From Streptomyces sp. NBRC 109706 (GTDB taxonomy: Bacteria; Actinomycetota; Actinomycetes; Streptomycetales; Streptomycetaceae): a stretch of 64,000 bases of DNA. The stretch is taken from positions 930,001-994,000 of the forward strand of contig NZ_BBOM01000004.1 in assembly GCF_000974485.1 (NCBI RefSeq), read 5' to 3'. Positions 25,212 to 34,314 of the stretch are shown here, piece by piece (the stretch's first letter is position 1; the number at the start of each line of letters is the position of its first letter). The translations under genes and the position numbers were made by a program. The notes beneath the pieces are model-generated. The model made no database searches. It was not told the origin of the DNA and worked only from the letters and a program-made list of their open reading frames with translations.

Positions 25212-26135
25212 TCAGCCGAGGAGTTCGGTCACCTCGGGGCGGAGCAGTTGGTCCGCGCAGAAGCGGAAGTGTCCGTCGTTGCCCAGCGGATCGTAGACGG
25301 TGCCGGTGAGCACGCCGTAGACCGCCCGGTAGAGGGCCATCCGCTCCGGGGGGCAGCCGAACCGGCGGGCGATCAGCTCGTCGACGAACCGTTCCGTCCG
25401 CCGGGCCTCTGGGCTGTACATGTCGTAGACGCAGGCCGTCACCGCGAGGTCGAAGACCGGGTCGCCGACGGTGGAGAGAAACCCGAAGTCCAGCACGCTC
25501 AGCACCCGGGGCCCGTCGTCCACCAGGAGATTGGGCGGGACGAGATCGCCGTGCAGCAGGCCGAGCGGCACATCGAGGGCGGCGACCAGCGTCAGCATCC
25601 GCCGCACCTTGGCGTCGAAGCCGGGGACGGCGGCCCGGAACACGTCGCCGGAGCGGGCCAGCCGGCGTTCGACCAGCGCGGTCAGCGCGCCCGGCCAGGT
25701 GGTGTGGCCGGCCCAGAAGGGGTGCTCCTCGTCGAGCACGGCGAGCCCGCGCAGCGCCGGGGCGTCGACGCGGCCCAGCTGGTCGAGCACATCGAGCATC
25801 GCCGTCGCGACCCGGGGCAGGACATCCGGACGGCGCGCCTCCCGCTCGTCCAGCGGCTTGCCCGGCAGCCGCTCCTCCACGCTGACGAACTGCCCGTCCA
25901 CGCAGAGCACCTCGGCGATGCGCGGGGTGCGGAAGGTGAGGTCGGCGGCGGCCAGCGCGTCGAGGAAGCGGCGCAGCCGAGCCAGCTCCTCGCCGGAGCG
26001 GACCGCCCAGACCTTGGCGACCAGACGCTCGTCGAGCGCGTACACCGAGCCCTCCATGCCCGCCGCCAGCGGCGCGGCCCCCGGGTGGCCCCGGGCCGCG
26101 AAGTAGTCGATCCACTTCTCGTCGTGCCGCTGCAC
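25212..26135 (-). CDS. Phosphotransferase of the APH family
   Basis: A 307-residue protein kinase-like phosphotransferase. The nucleotide-binding lobe has GMEGSVYALDERLVAKVW; the catalytic loop is LLHGDLVPPNLLVDD and the metal-binding motif VLDFGFLSTVGDPVFD. A GTG start at 26135 preceded by GAGGAG is used; the frame remains open upstream but crosses a terminator hairpin. The HGDLVPPN loop is a common variant of the aminoglycoside phosphotransferase HGDxxxxN. Substrate unknown: antibiotic, choline, homoserine or fructosamine are all possible for this fold. Confidence 0.85.
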   Translation of the reverse strand: MQRHDEKWIDYFAARGHPGAAPLAAGMEGSVYALDERLVAKVWAVRSGEELARLRRFLDALAAADLTFRTPRIAEVLCVDGQFVSVEERLPGKPLDEREARRPDVLPRVATAMLDVLDQLGRVDAPALRGLAVLDEEHPFWAGHTTWPGALTALVERRLARSGDVFRAAVPGFDAKVRRMLTLVAALDVPLGLLHGDLVPPNLLVDDGPRVLSVLDFGFLSTVGDPVFDLAVTACVYDMYSPEARRTERFVDELIARRFGCPPERMALYRAVYGVLTGTVYDPLGNDGHFRFCADQLLRPEVTELLG

Positions 26136-26157
26136 CCTCGCGCTCCTCGTTCCGCGT

Positions 26158-26201
26158 GTCCCCGGCGGGCCGCCCCTCAGCTTAGGGGCGGCGCCGGGGA
26201 C
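26158..26201 (-). terminator. Hairpin between the subtilase and APH-type genes
   Basis: Outer stem GTCCCCGGC/GCCGGGGAC (26158-26166 with 26193-26201) enclosing an inner stem GCCCCT/AGGGGC. It lies 18 bases past the subtilase stop on the minus strand and just upstream of the next gene's GTG. Confidence 0.55.
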
Positions 26202-26218
26202 GGGCACGGCGCGGGGCG

Positions 26219-27403
26219 TCAGCCGACCACCTGCAGCAGCTTGTTGGGGGTGCCGGCCGGTACGCCGGTGAGTCGGTCGAGGACCGCCGCCGCGTCGATG
26301 GCGTCCCAGACGTCGTTGGGGGAGGCCGTCGGATGGTCGCCGAGGTAGAGGGTGGCGACCCCGGCGACATGGGCGGCGGCCGAAGCGGTGCCGGAGATCG
26401 TCGCCGTCCCGGTATCGGAGGTGTGCCAGGTGGAGACGGTGTCGACGCCAGGGGCGTAGAGGTCGACGGACTGGCCGTGGTTGCTGGCCGAGCTGGCCCG
26501 GTCGTCGCAGCTGGAGGCGGCGACGGTGATCGCCTCGGTGACCCGGGACGGCGAGAAGTCCCCGGCGTCGGCCGCCGAGTTGCCGGCGGCCACGGCGTAG
26601 CTGACCCCGGAGGCGATGGAGGCGCGGACGGCCGCGTCCAGCGCCGCGCTGGGGGCGCCGCCGATGCTGAAGGTGACGACGGAGGGGCCGTCGGCGTCGG
26701 CCGTCAGCCAGTCGATGCCGCCGACCACGCCGGCGACGGTGCCGGCGCCGCCCGCGTCGAGGACCTTGACCGACACCAGCGTCGCCGCCTTGGCCACGCC
26801 GTGGGAGGCGCCGCCGACGGTGCCGGCCAGATGGGTGCCATGGCCGTTGTCGTCGGAGCCGTCGCCGCCGGTGGCGTCGTAGCCGGACTGGGCGCGGCCG
26901 CCGAAGTCCTGGTGGGTGTAGCGGATTCCGGTGCCCACCACATAGACGGTGACGCCGGCACCGGCCGTGTCCGGGTAGTGGTAGGCGCCGTCGAGCGGCA
27001 GGTCGGGCTGGTCGATGCGGTCCAACCCGCAGGAGGGCGGGTTGGGTTGGACCAGCTCGGCGGCCTCGACGAGGGTGTTCCGCTCCACCGCGCGCACCTC
27101 GGGATCCGCCGCCAGGGCCAGCGCCTGCTCCTCGGTGGCGCGGACGTGGTAGCCGTCGAGAGCGTCGGTGTAGGTGTCCAGCACGGTGACGCCGTGGCGT
27201 GCGGTCAGCTCGCTGTCCTCGGCGTGCGCCCCGTCGGCCAGCAGCACCAGATAGCTGTCGGGGACGGCGTCGGGCGCGTGGGCGTTGACGATGGTCACGG
27301 GGTGGGTCGGGGGCGTGGCGCCGTGGGCCGCGCCGGCCGGCAGGGTGCCGGCGGCGAGGCACAACAGGGCGGCCACGGAGGCGACGCGGTTCACTGCCTT
27401 CAC
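26219..27403 (-). CDS. S8-family subtilase-like protein lacking catalytic Asp and Ser (predicted pseudoprotease)
   Basis: A 394-residue secreted protein: signal peptide (about 1-29, cleavage near AHGA), I9-type propeptide (about 35-110) and a proteinase-K-like domain (about 125-394). Two of three catalytic residues are changed: the Asp of the usual IDTGI motif is Gly157 (YVVGTGIRYTH), and the Ser of GTSMAAPHVAG is Ala340 (GTASAAAHVAG). His188 (NGHGTHLAGT) and the oxyanion Asn275 (VAAGNS) remain. The rest of the fold looks intact and the frame is uninterrupted, so it is not a decaying gene by appearance. GTG 27403 follows GGAGG. It probably binds rather than cleaves proteins, possibly as an inhibitor or scaffold. 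Confidence 0.87.
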   Translation of the reverse strand: MKAVNRVASVAALLCLAAGTLPAGAAHGATPPTHPVTIVNAHAPDAVPDSYLVLLADGAHAEDSELTARHGVTVLDTYTDALDGYHVRATEEQALALAADPEVRAVERNTLVEAAELVQPNPPSCGLDRIDQPDLPLDGAYHYPDTAGAGVTVYVVGTGIRYTHQDFGGRAQSGYDATGGDGSDDNGHGTHLAGTVGGASHGVAKAATLVSVKVLDAGGAGTVAGVVGGIDWLTADADGPSVVTFSIGGAPSAALDAAVRASIASGVSYAVAAGNSAADAGDFSPSRVTEAITVAASSCDDRASSASNHGQSVDLYAPGVDTVSTWHTSDTGTATISGTASAAAHVAGVATLYLGDHPTASPNDVWDAIDAAAVLDRLTGVPAGTPNKLLQVVG

Positions 27404-27484
27404 GGAACTCCTCCAGTGGTGGCGTGCGCATGACAGCTGCACGGGGCAGCCTTCCGCACCCGCCGCCCTCCCGGCAACCCCGCG

Positions 27485-28324
27485 TCAGCCGGCGGCGGTC
27501 GGCGCGCCGTGGTACCTGCCGATGGGCAGCATCAACGGCCGTCCCGAGACCGGATCGTCGATGACGCGGCTCTCCAGGCCGAACACCGCGCGCACGCACT
27601 CCTCCGTCAGCACCTCGGCCGGCGGCCCCGCCGCGTGCGGCCGGCCGTCGGCCAGCGCGATCAGCTGATCCGCGTACCGGGCGGCGAGGTTGAGGTCGTG
27701 CAGCACCATCACGATCGTGGTGCCGCGCGTCCGGTTGAGGTCGGTCAGCAGGTCGAGGACCTCCACCTGGTGGCTGACGTCGAGGAAGGTGGTGGGCTCG
27801 TCGAGCAGCAGCAGATCGGTCTCCTGGGCCAGGGCCATGGCGATCCACACCCGTTGCCGCTGACCGCCGGAGAGTTCGTCCACGGCGCGGTCGGCGAGAT
27901 CGGCGGTCCTGGTGGCCTCCAGGGCGGAGGCGACGGCGGCGTCGTCCCGTTCGTTCCAGCGGGAGAAGACGCCCTGGTGCGGGTGGCGGCCCCGGCTGAC
28001 CAGGTCGAGCACCGTGATGCCCTCGGGCGCCACCGGGGACTGCGGCAACAGGCCGAGGGTGCGGGCGAGTTCCTTGGCCGGCAGCCGGTGCACCGCCCGG
28101 CCGTCCAGCAGGACCTGGCCCTCGCGGGGCCGCAGCAGCCGGGACATGGACCGCAACAGGGTCGACTTCCCGCAGGCGTTGGCCCCCACGATCACCGTGA
28201 TCGCGCCCGGCGGCACCGTCAGATCGAGCGAGGAGACGACCACCCGGTCGCCGTAGCCCAGGGTCAGCCCCTCGGCCGTCAGCGAGTGGGTCACGGCGTC
28301 GGTGGGGGAGTGGGTCAGGTTCAC
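27485..28324 (-). CDS. Siderophore ABC transporter ATP-binding protein (FecE-like)
   Basis: A 279-residue ATPase with Walker A GANACGKST (typical NACGKS variant of the iron-siderophore group), Q-loop LLPQSPVAPEG, signature ELSGGQRQRVWIAMALAQ, Walker B DLLLLDEPTTFLD and H-loop VLHDLN. It couples ATP hydrolysis to ferric-siderophore import through the two adjacent FecCD permeases. GTG start overlaps the stop of the preceding permease gene (GTGA). It is the last gene of the operon read from the iron box at 31565. Confidence 0.95.
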   Translation of the reverse strand: MNLTHSPTDAVTHSLTAEGLTLGYGDRVVVSSLDLTVPPGAITVIVGANACGKSTLLRSMSRLLRPREGQVLLDGRAVHRLPAKELARTLGLLPQSPVAPEGITVLDLVSRGRHPHQGVFSRWNERDDAAVASALEATRTADLADRAVDELSGGQRQRVWIAMALAQETDLLLLDEPTTFLDVSHQVEVLDLLTDLNRTRGTTIVMVLHDLNLAARYADQLIALADGRPHAAGPPAEVLTEECVRAVFGLESRVIDDPVSGRPLMLPIGRYHGAPTAAG

Positions 28325-29367
28325 AGGGAGCCTCCCGCCCGATGGGTGCGGACGATCAGATAGATGAGATAGGGCGCGCCCAGCACGCCGGTGACGACGC
28401 CGACCGGGTAGCGGTGGTCGAACGCGAACTGCCCGGTGAAGTCGGCGGCCAGCACCAGCACCGCGCCCACCAGACCGGCCGGCACCAGCAGCGAGGGCCC
28501 CGGGCCGATCAGCCGGGCCGCGATCGGGCCGGACAGAAACGCCACAAAGGCGATCGGCCCCGAAGCGGCAGTGGCAAACGCGATCAGGCCGACGGCGGCC
28601 ACGATCAGCGTCACCCGGGTGCGTTCCACCCGGACCCCGAGGGCGCCGGCGGTGTCGTCGCCGAGCGCCAGCGCGGAGAGATCACGGGAACGGGACAGCA
28701 GCACGGGGGTGAGCACGGCCACCGCGACCAGCACGGGCAGCACCTGCTCCCAGGTGGTGCCGTTGAGGCTGCCGGTCAGCCAGCGCATCGCCTCCTGGAG
28801 ATCCCATTCGGCGGCCCGGGAGAGGACATAGGAGGTGACGCTGTCCAGCATCGCGGAGATCCCGATGCCGATCAGGATCAGCCGGGTGCCCACCACCCCG
28901 TCCCGGAACGCCAGCGTGTACACCAGCAGGGCGACGCCGAGCCCCGCCGTGATGGCCAGCGCCGAGACCTGGGTCTCGCCCAGCGACAGGGTGACGATCG
29001 CGATGGCCGCCGCCGCGCTCGCTCCCGCGCTGATGCCGATGATGTCGGGGCTGGCCAGCGGGTTGCGGAGCATCGTCTGGAAGGTGACGCCCGCGATCCC
29101 GAAGCTGAACCCGGCCAGCACCGCGAGCACCGCGCGGGGCAGCCGCAGCCGTCCCACCGTGAACGAGGCCCCCGGCACCTGCTCGCCGGTGATCACCCGG
29201 AACACGTCGCCGGGCGGGTAGTACGTCCGCCCGAACATCAGGGTGACGGCGAACAGTACGAGGACCAGAACGGCCAGCGCCAGCACCACGCCACGGCGCC
29301 GGACGGAACGCCGGATGCGGCCGACCGTGACGGCCCGCAGAACGGACGTCGAGGCGGGGGCGGTCAC
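28321..29367 (-). CDS. FecCD-family siderophore ABC permease (second)
   Basis: A 348-residue FecCD/BtuC-type permease with about nine or ten membrane segments. Family signatures include RLPRAVLAVLAGFSFGIAGVTFQ (in part), NPLASPDIIGISAGAS and the late GPIAFVAFLSGPIAARLIG followed by RYPVGVVTGVLGAPYLIYLI. An Arg-rich cytoplasmic N-terminus precedes helix 1. GTG 29367 overlaps the stop of the first permease. The two dissimilar permeases presumably form the heterodimeric channel. Confidence 0.94.
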   Translation of the reverse strand: MTAPASTSVLRAVTVGRIRRSVRRRGVVLALAVLVLVLFAVTLMFGRTYYPPGDVFRVITGEQVPGASFTVGRLRLPRAVLAVLAGFSFGIAGVTFQTMLRNPLASPDIIGISAGASAAAAIAIVTLSLGETQVSALAITAGLGVALLVYTLAFRDGVVGTRLILIGIGISAMLDSVTSYVLSRAAEWDLQEAMRWLTGSLNGTTWEQVLPVLVAVAVLTPVLLSRSRDLSALALGDDTAGALGVRVERTRVTLIVAAVGLIAFATAASGPIAFVAFLSGPIAARLIGPGPSLLVPAGLVGAVLVLAADFTGQFAFDHRYPVGVVTGVLGAPYLIYLIVRTHRAGGSL

Positions 29368-30407
29368 AGGGCACGCACCTTCTGACGGCGGACGATATGG
29401 ATGAAGAACGGGGCGCCGATCAGCGCCGTGACAATGCCCACGTCGACCTCAGCCGGGCGGGCCACGATCCGGCCGACGACATCGGCCACCGTCAGCAGCG
29501 AGGCGCCGACCAGCGCCGAGAACGGCAGCAGCCAGCGGTGGTCGACGCCGACCAGCAGCCGGCAGGCGTGCGGAACGACCAGGCCGACAAAGCCGATCGG
29601 GCCGGCGGCCGCCGTGGCCGCGCCGCAGAGCGTGATCGCGCCCAGCGAGGCCAGGGCCCTGGCCACCGCGACCCGTTCGCCGAGACCGGCGGCGAGTTCG
29701 TCGCCGAGCGCCAGCGAGTTGAGCGCCTTGGCCGACAGCAGGCAGAGCAGGAAACCCGCCGCCAGAAACGGCAGCACCTGCTCGATCCGGGCATAGGAGG
29801 CCCCGCCCACGCCGCCGATCTGCCAGAGCCGGAAACCGCCGGCGATATCGTTGCGCGGCAGCACCACGGCGCTCACCAGCGAGGCGAACGCGGCCGAGGT
29901 GGCCGCGCCGGCGAGCGCCAGCTTCAACGGCGTCGCGCCGCCACGCCCCAACGAGCCGACGGTGTAGACGAAGGCGGCCGCGCCGCCCGCGCCCAGGATC
30001 GCCACCCAGACATAGCCGGTCGGCGAGCTGAGCCCGAAGAACGCCACCGCGGTGACCACGGCGAGCGAGGCGCCCATGTTGACGCCGAGGATCCCGGGAT
30101 CGCCCAGCGGGTTGCGGGTCACCCCCTGCATCACCGCGCCGGCCAGCCCGAGCGCGGCACCCACCAGCACGGCGAGCAGGGTGCGCGGTATCCGCTTGGT
30201 GACCGCCGCCTGTTCCAACGAGTCCTCCGCGCCGCCGAGCGCGGCGAGCACATCGGACCAGGGCACGGTGCGCGAGCCGAGGGCGACCGACGCCAGCATC
30301 GCGGCGGCCAGCGCCGCGACGGCGGCCAGCAGCCACAGCAGCCGAACGCGCGCCGGCCACCGCACCAGGGCGACGACCGGCGCGCGTTCGGCGACGGGTG
30401 CCGTCAC
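29364..30407 (-). CDS. FecCD-family siderophore ABC permease (first)
   Basis: A 347-residue FecCD permease. It carries RIPRTLLAVLVGAALGLAGAVMQG (in part), RNPLGDPGILGVNMGAS, and GPIGFVGLVVPHACRLLVG, where the PH before the last helices is a family hallmark. GTG 30407 is chosen because its GTGA overlap with the receptor gene matches the other junctions in the operon; the much longer frame upstream is antisense or out-of-frame with the receptor. It pairs with the 28321-29367 product. Confidence 0.94.
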   Translation of the reverse strand: MTAPVAERAPVVALVRWPARVRLLWLLAAVAALAAAMLASVALGSRTVPWSDVLAALGGAEDSLEQAAVTKRIPRTLLAVLVGAALGLAGAVMQGVTRNPLGDPGILGVNMGASLAVVTAVAFFGLSSPTGYVWVAILGAGGAAAFVYTVGSLGRGGATPLKLALAGAATSAAFASLVSAVVLPRNDIAGGFRLWQIGGVGGASYARIEQVLPFLAAGFLLCLLSAKALNSLALGDELAAGLGERVAVARALASLGAITLCGAATAAAGPIGFVGLVVPHACRLLVGVDHRWLLPFSALVGASLLTVADVVGRIVARPAEVDVGIVTALIGAPFFIHIVRRQKVRAL

Positions 30408-31459
30408 CTGACCTGGTCCGCGGCCTCGGCGAGCGCCGCGACATAGTCCTCCAGCACCCAGGAGATCGACAGCGGCGTCGGGTTGGCCGCCGTCGCCAGC
30501 GGGGTGCTGCCGGGCAGCAGATAGATCGAGCCACGCTCCACGGCCGGGATCCGGGACAGCAGCGGGTCGTTCTCCAGCGTCTCCAGCAGTTCGCCGGTCT
30601 CGTCGCCGTAGCCGGTGATGATGTCGACGTCGTCGAAGAGGTCGATCTGCTCGGCGCTGCGGGTGAGGGCGAACTGGTCGGTGTCGGCCGAGGCGGTCGC
30701 GATGGACTCGGGGGTGGTGAGCCCCAGGTCCTCGAAGAAGAGCGTCCTGGTGTCGTGGGTGGTGTAGAAGCCGACCTCGCTCACGTCGTTGGGGTCGACA
30801 TGGGTCATGAACATCGCGGATTTGCCCTGCAGTTGCGGGTAGTCGGCGACCACGGCCTCGATATCGCCCTCGATGCCGGTGATCAGCTCCTCGCCCTCGG
30901 CGCCGAGCCCGATGGCCTGGCTGTTCAGCCGGACGATCTCCCGCCAGGGGGTGGCCCAGGCGGCGTCGGGGTAGGCCACCACGGGCGCGATCTCGCTGAG
31001 GGTGTCGTAATCCTGCTGGGTCAGCCCCGAGTAGGCCGCGAGGATCACATCGGGCTCGGTGTCGGCGACCGCCTCGAAGTCGATGCCGTCGGTCTCGTCG
31101 AAGAGCACGGGCGTCTCCGCGCCCAGCTCGTCCAGGCGCTCGGTGACCCAGGGCAGCACGCCGTCCCCGTCGTCGTCGCCGAAGTTGGCCGCGGCCATGC
31201 CGACCGGGACGACGCCCAGGGCCAGCGGCACCTCGTGGTTGGCCCAGTTGACGGTGGCGACCCGCTCCGGCCGGGCGTCGATGGTGGTCTCGCCGAGGGC
31301 GTGCTCGATGGTGAGCGGGAACGCGCCGGCGTCGCCCGCCGAGTTGTTCCCCGAGCTGTCGCCGGCGTTGTCGTCCTCGCTGTCGGACGAGCCTCCGCAG
31401 GCCGTGCCCCCCAGCAGGACCGCCGCCACGACGAGCGGGAGAAGGCGGTGTGCGCGCAT
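30404..31459 (-). CDS. Iron-siderophore ABC transporter substrate-binding lipoprotein
   Basis: A 351-residue receptor of the FhuD/FepB class. Lipoprotein signal with lipobox LGGTAC (Cys21), a Ser/Asp/Asn-rich linker (22-50), then the periplasmic-binding domain: FPLTIEHALGETTIDARPERVATVNW (in part), EAVADTEPDVILAAYSGL, a long connecting helix and a C-terminal lobe ending near LSISWVLEDYVAALAEA. ATG 31459 with a GGAG site gives a proper signal. It is the first gene of the uptake operon, about 105 bases downstream of an iron-repressor box. Ligand specificity is not evident; no siderophore synthetase is visible in the window, so it may take up a foreign siderophore. Confidence 0.94.
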   Translation of the reverse strand: MRAHRLLPLVVAAVLLGGTACGGSSDSEDDNAGDSSGNNSAGDAGAFPLTIEHALGETTIDARPERVATVNWANHEVPLALGVVPVGMAAANFGDDDGDGVLPWVTERLDELGAETPVLFDETDGIDFEAVADTEPDVILAAYSGLTQQDYDTLSEIAPVVAYPDAAWATPWREIVRLNSQAIGLGAEGEELITGIEGDIEAVVADYPQLQGKSAMFMTHVDPNDVSEVGFYTTHDTRTLFFEDLGLTTPESIATASADTDQFALTRSAEQIDLFDDVDIITGYGDETGELLETLENDPLLSRIPAVERGSIYLLPGSTPLATAANPTPLSISWVLEDYVAALAEAADQVR

Positions 31460-31564
31460 CGTTGTCGAACTCCACTTCCGAGATGTGTGGTTGGTGCCGG
31501 ACCTCACACGTCGGGATCGGGGAAACGCGTTCGTGGAGCGGTACACCGGACTGGGGCAAGGAAG

Positions 31565-31583
31565 TTAGGTAAGGCTTGCCTTG
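31565..31583. promoter_or_regulatory. Iron box (DmdR/IdeR-type operator)
   Basis: TTAGGTAAGGCTTGCCTTG matches the actinobacterial iron-box consensus TTAGGTTAGGCTAACCTAA at 14 of 19 positions, including the left TTAGGT and the AGGCT core. It lies upstream of the receptor gene in the only AT-richer stretch of this region. Repression of the uptake operon by Fe2+-DmdR is expected. Confidence 0.75.
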
Positions 31584-31678
31584 CTTTCGGTACCTTATGG
31601 GGGGTGTCGGTATGTCGCAATCGACCATTCGAGACAGCCTCTGTCGCGATCGGGACATCGCCCGCCGTCCGGGGTGGG

Positions 31679-32485
31679 TCAGTGCGCCCGGAACGTCCCC
31701 GGGGTGAGCCCGGTGGTACGCCGGAACGCCACCCCGAACGCGCTCGCCGACTGGTAGCCGACCAACTCGGCGACCGCGTCGACCTCGAAGCCGCGGGTCA
31801 GCAGCCCCACCGCGTGCTGCGCCCGCACCGCGGCCACCCAGCGCGCGAAGCTGGTGCCGGTCTCGGCGTTGAACGCCCGGGTGATGGTGCGCGGGCTCAC
31901 CCCCAGCTCGGCCGCCCAGTGGGTGAGCGTCCGCTGGTCGCGCGGATCCTCGCGGACCGCGTCGGCGATCGGCCGCAGCAGGTCGGAGACCGGCAGATTC
32001 AACAGCAACTCATGGGCGGACGGGGTGAGCACATCCAGCACCATGGCCTCCGTCACCTGCCGGGACCGCGCCGAAAGACCCTCCTCGCCGAGCCGTTCCA
32101 GCAGCAGCCGGAGCAGCGGGGTGATCTCGACCGCCACCGGCACGTCGGAGATGGAGACGGTGCCGCTCAGCCCGACGAAGCTGGCCCGCAGCCACGTTCC
32201 GGCCGGCGCCGAGCCCGAGTGCAGCGTTCCGGCCGGCATCCACAGGCCCAGGGTCGGGGTGACGGTCCACACCCGCGCGTCCACCACGGCCGTCGAGGCG
32301 CCCCGTTCGTTCCAGAGCAGTTCATGGCACGGATGGGAGTGCGCGGCCCAGGTGGTGTCCTGGGTGAACAGCTCGTCGTAGCAGCTGATCACGAACGGCG
32401 TCTCCACCGCGCCCGGCGCGAACGTCGGCAGCGTGCGGGTCTCCCGGCTCGCTCTCGGCCGGTCGGCGGCGGACGCGGATCGCAT
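31679..32485 (-). CDS. AraC-family transcriptional regulator
   Basis: A 268-residue regulator with an N-terminal cupin-like ligand domain (about 30-140: HSHPCHELLWNERGAS) and a C-terminal AraC double helix-turn-helix (about 170-268: HWAAELGVSPRTITRAFNAETG, then LVGYQSASAFGVAFRRTTGLTPGTF, both in part). ATG 32485 is preferred: the longer frame would run through a terminator hairpin and into the preceding gene. It lies directly upstream of the iron box and in the same orientation as the siderophore operon. Siderophore-sensing AraC activators are known next to such operons in other bacteria; here the role is inferred from position. Confidence 0.85.
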   Translation of the reverse strand: MRSASAADRPRASRETRTLPTFAPGAVETPFVISCYDELFTQDTTWAAHSHPCHELLWNERGASTAVVDARVWTVTPTLGLWMPAGTLHSGSAPAGTWLRASFVGLSGTVSISDVPVAVEITPLLRLLLERLGEEGLSARSRQVTEAMVLDVLTPSAHELLLNLPVSDLLRPIADAVREDPRDQRTLTHWAAELGVSPRTITRAFNAETGTSFARWVAAVRAQHAVGLLTRGFEVDAVAELVGYQSASAFGVAFRRTTGLTPGTFRAH

Positions 32486-32533
32486 CCCCTCAGCGTAGAA
32501 CGCGACCTGGAACGCGGCCGACGCGGCCCGGGC

Positions 32534-32567
32534 GCCGGTGGCGCCCCCGGCCAGGGGCGCCACCGGC
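32534..32567 (-). terminator. Hairpin terminator after the cotH pseudogene
   Basis: A perfect 14-base stem (GCCGGTGGCGCCCC paired with 32554-32567) and 6-base loop, 16 bases beyond the stop of the cotH remnant on the minus strand. It separates that operon from the AraC gene. Confidence 0.7.
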
Positions 32568-32582
32568 TCGGTCCCGAAGGGG

Positions 32583-34314
32583 TCAGCCGGCGTCCGGGTG
32601 CCAGCCGGAGGAGTCAAGCCAGTTGACGCGCTGGGTCAGCCAGTCGCGCATGTACTGGACCTGCCCCTCCCAGGTGGGCGCCGTCGGGGTGATGAACGGG
32701 CCGACGAACGGGTCCTGGAGGTTGGGCCAGCGCTGGAAGTTGCGCCCGGCCGAGGCGGCCAGCGGCTGGGTCAGCGCGTCGATACGGGCGTTGAGCTGCG
32801 CGTCGGAGAGCACTCCCTGACGCAGCTCGCCCCAGCGGGCGTTGACCCGGTCCCGGAACGCCTGGTCGTTCATCAGCAGCACGAACCAGTCGTTGCCCTG
32901 CGGCTGGCGGACCTGCTCGAACTGCCAGCCGGCGGTCTCCATGTTGTTGAAGTAGCCGCCGGTGCCGAAGATCAGGTCGTAGTCCCAGAGCGGCCCGGCG
33001 ACGATCTTTCCCTCCCGGTCCTTGTAGAAGTTGGTGCTGCGGATGTACGAGTCCATCTCGCGGGTGAGTTCGTTGACGATGACCAGGTCGACGAACGAGT
33101 CCACGTCGATATAGGCCGGGTAGCCCGTCTGCGGGTCGGACGGGTCGGGGCTGCGCAGCGCCTGGTGGAACTGGTGGACGTAGTCGGTCAGATACTGCTG
33201 CTGCGCGGGCTGGAGCGGGTCGGGCTCGGAGACCTCCAGGTCCTGCCAGCAGGTGGCCGGGTCGCCGGGGCACCGGAGCGTGGGCTCCTCGGCGGCCGCC
33301 CACTCGAAGCCGAAGACATAGCCGCCGGTGACCTCGGGCGGTGTCAGGTCGTCTTCCTCCAGCTCCACGATGTCCAGCCGGTCCTCGGAGATCTTGATGG
33401 TCTCCGCGATCATGTAGACGCCCTGGTAGTCGCCCTGGGAGAGCGGCCGGTTCTCGACGTTGAGGTACAGCTCGACAAAGGCGAAGCGCGGGGCCGCCAT
33501 GCCCATGTCACGCCCCATGGACCAGGGTCTTGTCCGAGAACGGCCCGCGCAGCACCCAGTCGGACTCGGCCGGCATGCCCAGCACCGGGTAGTCCTCGTC
33601 GTCGTCCTCGTTGTCCCACAGTTCGAGCCGGTACGGCGCCTTCTCGAACATGGAGGAGGACTGCCCGCGCAGCCGGAAGCCGGCCCGGGTGGCCCAGGTC
33701 GGGTCGGTGGAGAGCGAGGCGTTGCCGGCCCGGGGTTCGATCAGCATCGTGGCCACGTCGAAGTACTCGCGGTCCGGCTTGCCGGCGCCATAGGCGTCCA
33801 TCACCAGCAGCGGAAGGTCGCTGGAGGCGTCGTCGGACCTGGCCACGTACAGGGCGGTACCGGGGTCGCCGGTGGCCGTCCCGCCCACGAACGCCTGCGC
33901 CCGCAGCTGCGTGGTGGCGTTCAGCTGCACCGGGCTGCCCTGGTACAACTCCGAGTCGGCGGTGGGCAGTTGCCCGTCCGTGCGGTAGCGGATCTCCGCG
34001 CCGGCGATCTCGGTGCCGAGCGAGACGGACAGCTGCCCCTGGAAGGTGCCGCTCGGCTCGGAGAACGTGATGTCCCCGGTCAACTCCGCGCGCGCCGCCG
34101 CCGTCTCGGCCGCGGCCCCGGCCTCGGCGGCGCTGGCGGCCGTCCCGGCGGCGGCCGGTCGGGGGGACGGGTCGCCCTGCGCGTTGGTGCCGCCGAGCAG
34201 CATGATCAGCACGGCGGTGACCCCGACCGCGGTGACTCCGCGCGTCCGGGCCGTGAGCCCTCTCCTCCCGGGCCTTCCGGTCCCGAGCCTTCTCGTCCTG
34301 AGTCCTCTAGTCAT
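32583..34314 (-). pseudogene. CotH kinase family protein, frameshifted
   Basis: Two adjoining minus-strand frames together make one CotH-type protein-kinase-like secreted protein. The 5' part (34314-33508) has a basic signal peptide (LIMLLGGTNAQG), a chitobiase-C-like beta domain (TFSEPSGTFQGQLSVSLGTE), and the start of the CotH domain, ending DKTLVHGA and a TGA. The 3' part (from about 33518 to 32583) resumes in another frame with GRDMGMAAPRFAFVELYLN and includes the active-site-like PLWDYDLIFGTGG. CotH proteins normally have about eight residues (roughly RNALTYDL) between DKTLV and GRDMG, so a small deletion that also shifted the frame explains both. ATG 34314 overlaps the VTC stop. If real, the gene is inactive; a sequencing error alone would not explain the missing residues. 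Confidence 0.75.
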
